Shown piece after piece: positions 48,101-57,289 of a stretch of 64,000 nt of DNA. This DNA comes from Protonemura montana (lineage: Eukaryota > Arthropoda > Insecta > Plecoptera > Nemouridae), in assembly GCA_947568835.1 (NCBI GenBank), contig OX387604.1:9083860-9147859 (forward strand), given 5' to 3'. Position numbers and translations under genes: made by a program. The notes below the pieces were generated by a model that made no database searches, was not told where the DNA came from, and saw only the letters and a program-made list of their open reading frames with translations. Each line of letters opens with the position of its first letter. Positions within the stretch are counted from its first letter, which is position 1.

Positions 48101-50042
48101 ACTTTGCGCCCCACACTAGCCGCTAGATTCTCCTTCATAATTATATCAAAGCAGCGCTGAATCTCATTTCACTTTACCCACGAGTGATTTGCCATGTATA
48201 TTTTTTGGAATCCTACCTCATTCCAGATGTTCCACTTATAGTTTAACGCATTTTTGTTTGTTTGTAATATTTGCTTAGTGCTTTAGACTGATTAAAAGTA
48301 AAACAGGTCTAATACTAGAGAAGCAACACACACATTATTTATATTGATTGTTTTAAATCAGTCAGTTTACCCAAAATCCAAATAAATTTTTAAAATAAAT
48401 TAACTGTAAGTTGCAAAGTAATAAAACTAAACCCCAAATCTTTATATGAAGGAGTGCATCCACATAAACTTCATTGCAGGCACTTCTACTGTTCTTTTTA
48501 TTATTCTTATCAATTATACCTGCGTACTTTAACATACCCTGTAATTGATACTCATGCTTACACAATGAAGAGGACCTTAAAGCAAATCGGACGGCTCGGC
48601 TCCAACAATACGGTGTGTCTTTATCTGGAGTTATTTCATATAAACTTGCCCTCCACGCCCGAACCGACCCGCGTGCGACCGGCATAGACAACCACACTCT
48701 GGATCCAAGTTGTGGTAGATATTTTCACAATTATCACATCTTGTGCATGATGATTCTGTCACATGCTCAATCCAAGCAAACAATGTCACAATTTTAACCA
48801 TGGGTGTAGTTTCCGATTCTGTTTGTTTAGTTGTTCATCTGCGATTAGTTTCCAGTCATCATTTAATAGTTTCTCAATTCCAAGTATTTTGAAAGTTTTT
48901 TTAATATAGAAATTTCTCACCACTAATCTAATCAATGGCAGCAGGCTTTTTTAATGATTGAAGGAAAATGTGTGTATACATGTCATCTAGTGCAACATTT
49001 GAAAGTAAAGCAAGAGTAAGTCACAAGTCCTTTAGGTCTCCGGTGATTAGTTCCACTGAAATAAAACTTTAAATACAACAGGCTATTAATTAACCAAACT
49101 CTGGAAACATGTTTTCATTACTTGTTTTAATCTCTTCAATAGTGGATGATGTTTTTCAGTTGACAACTTGCCAGCCGACCCTTTCCATGGATTCAAGTCA
49201 AGCTCTCACATCCGGGACCCTGACGTGTCTCGCCAATACGGACTTTCATCTTTACCGAGCGTGATCGAAGGTGCCACAGACACCCCTAGCGTTGACGCTA
49301 CTAGTTGGACCCAGCCAGGTCCAACTGTTCATTGTGAAGTAACTCGTTGGAGTCCTTGGTCTCCCTGCAACGTATCCTGCGGCCGGGGGTTCAAAGAAAA
49401 GACTCGACGCATTAAGGTCTGGAATCTCAAGATATACATAGAATTGCTTGAATGCTAAGAGAACAATGATTGATTGCATATTTGCTTGCAGGTCCAGCCA
49501 GGGAAGGACAGTCGGTCATGCACAAAGAAACTTATCAGGAAAAAGAAGTGTAAAGCAGTTCCATGTGGTAAGCCAATTTGCCAAATCACTTTGAAATTCA
49601 TTTTCTGAATTCTAGACAACTAATCCCAAGTAATGATTTTTTACAGAGTACATGGATCAAAGTGATGAGAATCCAACCTGGGGCGAGGCACAAAAGCCAG
49701 ATAGAGGTAAGAAAATGTTATTGTCATAAAAACAGTACCCAAGTACCTCAAATCAGTATAAACTCAATTGAGAAGTTGTACATGAGTTTTTACCATGAAA
49801 GAAGAGTGCTAATTTTCCCTTCTCTCTCATGACAGAAATATTAAGTGGTGTTCTTGTTTGCAGAGTCGCTAGATTGCGAGTTGGCACCGTGGTCATCATG
49901 GTCCCCATGCTCTATGTCATGCGGTCTGAGTGCCGTTCAACAACGCACGCGAAGCATCATATCACCCCCTGCGCCTGGTGGCATGCCATGTCGCCACAGA
50001 CTCGAAACCCGCTCGTGCGCCCTGCTTCCGTGTCTGCACTGA
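41347..50042 (+). CDS. F-spondin (spondin-1) with Kunitz domain, 15 coding exons
   Basis: Secreted extracellular-matrix protein of the spondin family (cell adhesion and axon guidance in animals). Exons: 41347-41527, 44193-44523, 44636-44780, 44864-45070, 45263-45386, 45650-45780, 46149-46365, 46471-46636, 46725-46956, 47392-47665, 47851-48021, 49160-49416, 49492-49567, 49647-49706, 49864-50042. Phases join throughout, giving 916 residues. Order: signal peptide (about 1-20), reeler domain (exons 1-2), spondin_N domain (for example [38 protein letters not shown]), thrombospondin type-1 repeats 1-3, a Kunitz/BPTI domain with six Cys and Arg at the P1 position (HCRGS), then two more type-1 repeats. 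WxxW C-mannosylation motifs are present (WSEWSPC, WTQWSGC, WSDWSPC, WSPWSPC, WSSWSPC). Intron 2 has a GC donor. Symbol left blank because insect paralogue naming is uncertain. Confidence 0.95.
42119..42178. repeat. (GA)n microsatellite in F-spondin intron 1
   Basis: Poly-G start followed by about 50 bp of GA/GAAA repeat. Confidence 0.9.
43273..43425. repeat. Degenerate 43-bp tandem repeat in F-spondin intron 1
   Basis: About 3.5 units built on GAACTTG.ACAAGAA.ATGCAGGATATG.TTCACCAAAT. A related single unit appears at about 44100-44160, just before exon 2. Unit boundaries are approximate. Confidence 0.6.
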
Positions 50043-50446
50043 GACCAAACACCTATTGCGCTGGAGATCCCTGGTCTAAAGACCAGTCAAAACTCTACAT
50101 CTTCGCACTAATGGTTAAGCCAAGTGCTTCTGAGGCACAAAATACTTCAGTGAGAAAATGAGAAAATAACCTACAAGGCATACATGCCACAATAGTGTCA
50201 TGAGTAATTGATCACTTTTTTCCCATAGCTTATTGCAGATTTTCTTCTCCTCATAAAGGTCCAGATACGTGCCTATATGCACCTGAAGTAATTTCATTTA
50301 TGTTTTAAGCCAACCCTGAAAGCAAAATGGAATAGAACTGGGGCAGAGTAAAATTTGGAACTGAGAACATTTGGCACCTTACTGTCTCTTTACCAATTAC
50401 AAAACAGGAGATGAGTTGAACATTGATATCACATATGTATTTTGTT

Positions 50447-50452
50447 AATAAA
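50447..50452 (+). terminator. Candidate F-spondin poly(A) signal
   Basis: Canonical AATAAA about 405 bp after the F-spondin stop. Another AATAAA lies at about 50525-50532. Convergent MTIF3 ends at 50835, so the 3' UTRs may lie close together. Confidence 0.4.
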
Positions 50453-50834
50453 TAATAACCAAGTTGTATGTACGTAATAACAAAAGAAAGTGTATAATTT
50501 CGAAGTAAAGTAACAATATTGTCATGAATAAATATGATACCAGAATAATAGGTCGTACTTATGAGATAAGTAGTAGGATAAGTATATAAGTAGTGTGGGA
50601 AGCTTGCATTTTATAATTTAATCGCTCTGAACGTTCACCATCACAATGCATAAAGACAATAGATCTTTAAAATATTCTTAAGTATGCTAGGCTACCCATG
50701 AAAACATTGCTATTAATAACTAGGTACAATGTATTTCTTGTACAAATATTCTAGATATTCCATAACTAATAAAATATACACAGGCTTAATATTATCACCT
50801 GTAAAATATTTAATTTCCTGGCATTACTGATTGT

Positions 50835-51692
50835 TTACTCTTTTTTACTTTGTTCAATTATAATTTGTGACGGGACTGCATCACTGTCTTCTTGCTTTTT
50901 CAGTTTTTTCTTTGGAGGAATTATTTGAAATTTAATATCGTTCTCTTTTTGTCGTTTTTGAGTTATTCTGCCCTGGTCCTTCATGGCTTCATCAATCACA
51001 CCAAATATTTTTTCCTGGAGAAGTGCACAGAGATTAGAAACTGGCAACACATAAAATAAGACATTTCATTATCATACATTCATATTGTATTCTCTACTAC
51101 CTAATAACAGGTGATAACTTACAGCTGATGCAGTACTGGTTGATTCACAGTTAATAATCACTTTCACTTCATAGTTCTTTGACAGCCACTTAATAATATT
51201 GTTAATGCGAGACTGTACATCATGAGGGCTTATTCGGTATGAGAAAGTCACCATTTTTTCCCCTTTCAAACTAGCTTCCTTCATGGCACTTTTTAGGAGT
51301 CGTTGCTTTTTATCCTCTTCAAAATATTCTTTACCAGTCATCAGTTTGTAAACTGCTCGTTCAGCTTTAGTGTCAAAGTCAACCAATTTAACAAGTTTCA
51401 AATCTCGCCGTCTAGATATTTTCTGTGCTTCTTGAAGTGATATTATGATCAGACTGCTGTCAGTTCCGATAAGAGTTATTTTCGGGCCGTTGTCACTTCT
51501 TGCCCTGCTACCGGGGACTTTTTTCTGAAATTTAGCTCCATCATCATTTTCTCCGATTGCAGTTGAGAGACGACAGAGTGAATAAATACCGAACTTATTT
51601 TTCTCGATTTTCGCATTAAATAAAAGCTTGCAATTGATGGGTGACAAAAGTTTGAATGTGCTCAAGCCCATCATAAACGATCTCACAGCCAT
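50835..51692 (-). CDS. MTIF3: Mitochondrial translation initiation factor IF-3, 2 exons
   Basis: Mitochondrial IF3 keeps the mitoribosomal small subunit apart from the large one and helps start-codon selection. Exons on the minus strand: 51692-51123 and 51014-50835, with a GT-AG intron in phase 0, giving 249 residues. Residues 1 to about 45 are basic/hydrophobic and poor in acidic residues (MAVRSFMMGLSTFKLLS), fitting a mitochondrial presequence. The IF3 N-domain follows (PKITLIGTDSSLIIISLQEA...LKLVKLV), then the C-domain (EKMVTFSYRISPHDVQSRIN..IIKWLSK..EVKVII). The C-terminal tail is Lys-rich, as in animal MTIF3. It is divergent from ETFRF1 (start codons 381 bp apart) and convergent with F-spondin. 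The start is the first ATG in frame with the presequence. Confidence 0.9.
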
Positions 51693-52073
51693 TACTATTA
51701 CTAAACAAATATTTAAAAATTCAATAGGGGAAAGAAATGGCGTGCATTTTTGGTAGAAATAATACTTTTTGTTATAAATATACTGTTACAGAAAAAGAAA
51801 TTCAAAAATAAAAATAAATCTGTACTCAATTTTATAGGTTAAGTTCAACACATGTACATCGAACAACAGCTGTTACAACCACGTGACCATTCTCAAATCA
51901 GCCGGCAGCAAATGACAGTTGATGTTTTGGATGAATAACTGACTGCCTCACGTTTGACTAGAAAGATAGTGCGGTCCATTCTTTTTTCTTGTGAGGTGCA
52001 CTTTGATTCGCACTTAACACATGTGCTTGGTTATTAAAATCGACTTGACTGTAATTGCTGCCAATATAAAGTT
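51693..52073. promoter_or_regulatory. Divergent intergenic region between MTIF3 and ETFRF1 (candidate bidirectional promoter)
   Basis: 381 bp separates the two divergent start codons, so both leaders and promoters must lie here unless non-coding exons exist elsewhere. Both products act in mitochondria. No TATA box is clear, and I could not assign a specific factor site. Confidence 0.55.
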
Positions 52074-52519
52074 ATGGCTCAAAGAGCTCGCGTCGTAGAG
52101 CTGTACAAGAAGGTATTATTTGATTGGCAAATATAGTTACTAACATGATGTTGTTGTAAGCTTTTATTGTCTTCAAGTTCTTAACTAATAAATGTAAAAA
52201 AAAGAGAATAAAAGCCAATATTTGTTCTCTCTAGTTGATTGGTTCTATTCTAAAGGTATTGCTGTTGACCAATATTTTCTGTATCATCTTATTCCAGCTC
52301 CTCCACCTAGGACGTGACTATCCGCAGGGATATGACTATTTTCGTACTCGCCTGCATAAGGCTTTCATGAAGAATCGTGATGTAACTGACCCAGTCGAGA
52401 TTGAATCTATGATCGCTAAAGGAGAGTATGTCGCTAAGGAATTAGAGGCTCTTTACATGCTCAAGAAATATAGAACTTTGAAGAGAAGATATTATTCAGA
52501 AACACCAAAACCCAAGTGA
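52074..52519 (+). CDS. ETFRF1: Electron transfer flavoprotein regulatory factor 1 (LYR-motif protein LYRM5), 2 exons
   Basis: Small mitochondrial LYR-family protein. The vertebrate protein binds the electron transfer flavoprotein and displaces its FAD. Exons 52074-52112 and 52298-52519 join in phase 0 to give 86 residues, against about 90 in mammals. The LYR-type motif spans the junction (VVELYKK then [15 protein letters not shown]). The family core follows: [38 protein letters not shown] and [10 protein letters not shown]. The first exon codes for only 13 residues. The start is the only in-frame ATG before the motif. AATAAA at 52612-52617 follows the stop by 93 bp. An ORF that reads into exon 2 from 52235 is intronic read-through and was discarded. 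Confidence 0.93.
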
Positions 52520-52611
52520 TAAACTAGAATGTGTCAATGGATTTAGGGGTGTAAACTTAAGGGATCATTATACCTTAGGTTGCTTAAAATATTTGTCGGT
52601 TGGTCAATCCT

Positions 52612-52617
52612 AATAAA
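52612..52617 (+). terminator. ETFRF1 poly(A) signal
   Basis: Canonical AATAAA 93 bp after the ETFRF1 stop codon, in the right place and orientation for a short 3' UTR. Confidence 0.55.
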
Positions 52618-52619
52618 TT

Positions 52620-53309
52620 CAGCTAAAGTTGTCCACTGCGTCAACGTTAGTTTTGCTCAATGGGTTCCAATATTTCTTGGAAGGGAGTAAAAATTCCATG
52701 GAGCCATATAAACATGGTATAACAATAATTTCAAGCAAATACATTTTTGATAGTTTGTAAATTGTATCTTCTTTATTACATCCTTTACCCAGAGACCTGT
52801 GAGAGAAGTTACCATTTCAAAGTTCCCTGTATGAATTGGCTTATATGGTCTTATGGCAAACATGGCTCTAGAACGGGTTTAATTTGGTTTCTAATCTCAC
52901 TGAATGGTCCGAATAAACATTTTAAATTATTAAGTTTATTTTTAAAATTAAATGGCAGAGTTTTATTAACCCATTACCGCCCACCGCACACGCTTGTGTA
53001 CACCTGTTCGAAGCGTGATCTGGTGTATTCTTGCTATGGTTACTATGAAAGTAATTGATTATTTTGAAACTATCCTAGTATTGAACTGTATCAATTTCAC
53101 ACTTTTTTCATTGTTTTCTTCTCATATGTTACTTTGCTCAATATGTCACTCATAATCAATAACATTTACACATAATTTTTGCATCTCGTTTTCTCTTGGG
53201 CGGGTTAAGCATGCAAAGCACTGCATACTAACATAAAATGTTTTCCTGTCAAGAAATCTCTGTGTGTCTTGGTCATCTCAGTCAACTACCGTTTAAAATA
53301 GAAATTTCC
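52620..53309. other. Intergenic stretch between ETFRF1 and the ANKS6-like gene
   Basis: Convergent 3' ends: ETFRF1 (plus) and ANKS6-like (minus). Contains an ORF at 52747-53058 with no recognisable family. Presumably it holds both 3' UTRs. Confidence 0.35.
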
Positions 53310-56300
53310 CTAAGTCATTCGACTGCCTTTAAGCATATTTATTGCCAACATTATTTGGGTACAGTTTTTGGTGCTGATTCCAATTTCTTTGAGATCGTCT
53401 TCAGTTAGCTTAAGAAACGTTTCCACATCCAGCTGAAAATGGGAAAATAGTATAAGAACTATTCCTTTCTCTTAGGTATAAGCAATAAAGAGCCGATTCT
53501 TTTTCACAAAAGCTAGTTTCCATTTTTGAGTCGTTCATACCTGTGAGAAAAATGTACTTAAATAATATGCCCATTCATTCAAATAAATTAAACCTAATAC
53601 TACAAACTTAGCGCAATGGATTCTAGAACATCTGGACCTTGTGAAGACACAATTTCACTTGATGTGTGATATTATGAAGGTAGGAAAGAAAGCCTCTAGC
53701 TAGAGCATAAATATTAGCTCTTTGATCATAGAGCCGTGATGTCTCTTATTATTCAAAAAGATATCTTTTTTAAATTTATTTAAAAAATTTAACATGTGCG
53801 ATAATTTTTTTTCATTTTAAAGAAGGGGTGACCAACAGGAAATAATTAAATAGCAGTGCATATGAACATTTTCGAAGAATTATTCTCTACAAAAACATTT
53901 CTTTCTAGACTCTTTTTGTTCAGAATATGTACTTTTCGAGGGAGAGAAAAACTTTTCTGGCAGAGGCGCTACCGGTCGTTTGGGGTGACATGCGGACAAA
54001 ACTATAAAAATCATTTTCGCTGATGTCTGCTGTTTTCCTTTTGATCTAAAGCCTTTGTCGTGCCAAAGTGTTTTATTTTTTGAGCGATTATTAGAATTTT
54101 TCTATCAATAATATTAATCTTTGAAACTCTTTTGCAGAAATAAAAAGTATGTTGAAACCTAACTCCGTAAATTAAAACTAAAATTTCCTTCTTGAGTTGG
54201 TGACAAGTCAGGGGACAGTCCTTGTGCTGGTATTTGGTCTAAGGACTAGACTGTATGCTTGTGTGCATATTCAAAGAATGAGATTGGCAATTATGATTGC
54301 ATAAAATGTTACCAGGAAACACTTTATCCTTGAAACACTGGAAAAAAACAAATTTGGTATGTGGTACAGTGGGAGAATATGGTAGTTGATAACATTTTGC
54401 TAGGATGCTTTCTTTGAAACAATGAAATTGCCATGTGGGAGCATATGCCATTTCGTAAAAAATTCAGAGCAAGAGTTTTAACTGTATTTTGTTCGTGAAA
54501 AAACGTTTGGTGCTGAAATGGGAAGATTTTGAACTGAAAGATCCCGATTCAAGATTTTATTGCTTTTCTCAGATTGGTTTGGTATGTTGGGAACACCGGT
54601 TCTCATGAAATCACTGAAGAAAAGCAACACTGCGTTGGGTCGGGTATTAGATGGGTGACCGTCATACACATGCCCAGTTCTGTTTAGAAGAGAGGTTGGC
54701 GGGATGAATGTAAGAACCTACAGCAACTTCATTCGCCTTGCTTATCAACCTCTCGACAGCATAGATTGTGGAGGAACCCTGCTGTTAGGAAGATACGTTT
54801 AGCCTGAGTTGCCCTGTAGAGTAGGTTGCGTGCCAGCTGAGTGTGTCTCCTCCATTTTAGGCTAGGTTATGTTTATCATCATCCACTCATTTACGGGCGC
54901 CATTAGACCAGTGCCACACGGCCCGTTGTCAATGTGACAACGTTCCTTCCGAAAAACGGTAAAACTGAAACAACAGGTTTCCTCAAGAAACCCGTACTGT
55001 CCAAAATGTTTATAAGCCAGACTATCCCCCCCCCCCCCCCCCGCCCTCATCGGTCTACCGCACACAACTTATCATAAGTGAAGATTATTGAAGATACGAT
55101 GATTCGATTTAAATAATGATAAAATTACCTCTTGCTTCATGAAGAGTGGTGTATAAAGCGATAGTCCCATTTCTTGCAGCACCAATTCCAAGTGGCTCCC
55201 AGGAGCCGGATGCTGCGATACTGCCACTAGCCTGGCTCGGGGGCTGAAGCTGCGTTCCGGTTTTGGGCTTTTTAATTTGGAAAGCGTTCGATGCAACCCC
55301 GACCAGCGTGATTTCAACTTCGAATCGGGTTGCTCCCTGCATAGGGTGACGGTAACTTCCGAACTTACATTTGTTTCATTTAGTTTATATAGTTTATCGA
55401 TGGGACTGTGGTTTGATGCATGTTTCCCAACAGATAGCGTTCCTTGTCTGGGAAATAGATCCTTGTCTTGGTCTAGTCTGCTGCTATATCCACTTTCCAT
55501 GTCAGTTTCCCTGAGCCGATGTTCCGCAGATTTTTCTATTGGGTTAGGGGAGGCCGATCTAGCAGAGTGCATTGGTGTGGATGTTTTGGGTGTCAAAATC
55601 TTGGAGACTTGAAAGGAACTACTGTCCTGATAATTACACTTCGTATACGGACTAAAATGAGAGCGTAAATTCGGGGTTCGGGTGTGAGGAGAATTAGAAT
55701 ACACATCTGGTGATTTCCGTGCAGACGAGAGAATGTGATCCAAATAAGATGGTGGTCGAAGGTTGTCAGTAGTAATAGTAGAGGTTTTAGCTTCACAGTC
55801 TTCTTGCGAGCTATGTTTTGTAAGATGGGACTTTGGGGTTGGCCGACGAAGAACGTTAGGGTACTTGCCCCTTATTGGAGTGAGATACTGTCGTTGAGGA
55901 GACAAGTGAGACATCAAATGTGTTCGATTTGAAGTTAGTTGCGCATCTTCTGCTCGTTTCCCATTAAGTAAGCGAATTATGTGGTTATTTTGACACAATA
56001 TAGCCATGTCAAGTGCGGTTTGGGTCACACAGTTCGATATATCTATATTTGCATTGTGGTCGAGAAAAAAATTGGCAAGTATGGGATTGTCAACAGCACA
56101 AGCTGTCATCAGTGGTGTTAGTCCCAAAGACGAAGAAATGTTGACGTTAGGATTGATTTTTAGCAGTGATTTTATCGTGGATTTACTATCAAAAACAATT
56201 GCTATTGCCAATGGTAATACTCTGGTTGTCTGCGTCTGTTTAAGAAGATTGACTTTAGAAATGCCATTCGTTACAGCTTCAATTGTCGGCAAATCATTGC

Positions 56301-57100
56301 TAGCTGAGGCAAGAAATAAAAGGTTGGCACCTAGAAAAAATGCACGAGAGTTGAAAGACTTTATTACACGTACTTGCTACTTGCTAGATCTTGCTAAGAT
56401 CTAATAAAACAGTGCTTTTAATCAAGTATATCTACCGTAACGGGTCTCCAGCTGTGCGTTAGCACCTAAGGCCAGTAGTTTGGTAACGAGGGTGGAGTGG
56501 CCATTTCTGGCTGCTTGCATTAATGGCGTCCAGCCCAAATTGTTCACAGCATCAATAGGGGCCCCATGTCTCAAAAGCATATCTACTGTCTGCTCTTGAC
56601 CACATGCACAGGCCACGTGGAATGCAGTATTGCCATGCAGGTCTGCGAAGCGTACGGAAACTCCTTCAATAAAATGTAATACATTGGTGTCTAAAAAGCT
56701 TGTTCCTATATGGGCATTGAACGACAATTTTATTTTTACTAGTTAAATATCTAGGTTGTAGGCTTGACCGATTTGACAACTCGTAACAAAAGAACAAAAA
56801 AAAACTACCTTGCCAATGTCTTGCTTTAAAATTCTTGATCAGTAAGACATAATTTTGAAATTTTACGTTTTTGAAACCGTTTTCTTTCAAACAAGTTTGA
56901 AGATTAGACGAAATTGGAACATGAGTCTCGAAAATTTTATAATATATCTGTATTTAAAGTTTAGAGAAACGGTCAAGGTAAAGGAGATTTAGTAAAAAAT
57001 ACAATTAATAACGTAACTACTTGCCTTTCTTTAAGAAGTCTTCTGTGAGCAAAATGTTGGCGTCACTCCTACACCTCTGTATCCAGACTTCCATGTCCAT
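53310..57100 (-). CDS. ANKS6-like ankyrin-repeat and SAM-domain protein, at least 4 exons
   Basis: Resembles ANKS6 (samcystin), a ciliary inversin-compartment protein in vertebrates. Minus-strand exons: 57100-57025 (ATG placed at MDMEVW), 56690-56436, 56330-55129, 53432-53310. Phases join and give about 551 residues. Ankyrin repeats start in exons 1-2 (DLHGNTAFHVACACGQEQTV; LGWTPLMQAARNGHSTLV) and continue in exon 3 (RYGANLLFLASASNDLPTI; SLGLTPLMTACAVDNPILAN; TQTALDMAILCQNNHIIRL). A long Ser/Pro-rich linker follows. The SAM domain is split over the last intron (LELVLQEMGLSLYTPLFMKQE joined to LDVETFLKLTEDDLKEIGI) and ends 11 residues after its last helix. Intron 1 has a GC donor. The frame is open for about 180 bp upstream of the chosen ATG, so the true start may be in an earlier exon. 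It is shorter than vertebrate ANKS6, which has more repeats. Confidence 0.85.
54573..54945 (+). mobile_element. 5S-SINE family, copy E (full head), in ANKS6-like last intron
   Basis: The 5S rRNA-like head opens the element: TATGTTGGGAACACCGGTTC, then ATCACTGAAGAAAAGCAACA, then GGGTCGGGTATTAGATGGGT followed by GACCG. These match 5S rRNA in order, including the box C region (GATGGGTGACC). The body (TTGCTTATCAACCTCTCGAC) and tail (TCATCATCCACTCATTTACG, GCCATTAGACCAGTGCC) follow. It lies antisense to the host gene. Confidence 0.85.
54946..55022 (-). mobile_element. 5S-SINE family, copy F (inverted fragment)
   Basis: Immediately after copy E, a 77-bp piece matches the SINE body in the opposite orientation: TTCCTTCCGAAAAACGGTAA, AACAACAGGTTTCCTC and ATGTTTATAAGCCAGAC, compare copies B and D. 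It ends at a 17-bp poly-C run (55026-55042). Confidence 0.7.
55026..55042. repeat. Poly-C tract (17 bp)
   Basis: Uninterrupted run of 17 C in the last intron of the ANKS6-like gene, 86 bp from the exon 3 splice donor. Confidence 0.9.
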
Positions 57101-57289
57101 ACCTAGAATCTCGTCTATATTGAATTGAAAGATTCCACCCAATGTTTCTTTGAGTTCCACTTCGATTGAGGTTTTACGAATAACTGTGGAGTGTGGAGAA
57201 GGGACCGGACGGTTATGTTTCCGAACAGGTACTGCACGTAGTTTCTGGCAGTGATAGCAATGATCGGGTTTTGGGTAGCCTTATTACAG

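Noticed and set aside
52235..52519. 94-codon ORF with a hydrophobic N-terminus before the LYR protein core
   Set aside because: The N-terminal part is intron; the conserved start [13 protein letters not shown] lies in exon 52074-52112 and joins in phase at 52298.
54640..54670. Possible functional 5S rRNA gene (GATGGGTGACCG box)
   Set aside because: Only a partial, diverged 5S head is present and it runs into a SINE body; the complementary ends of a real 5S gene are missing.
56006..56404. 132-codon plus-strand ORF
   Set aside because: Antisense shadow of ANKS6-like exon 3, whose minus-strand frame shows clear ankyrin repeats and fits splice phases.
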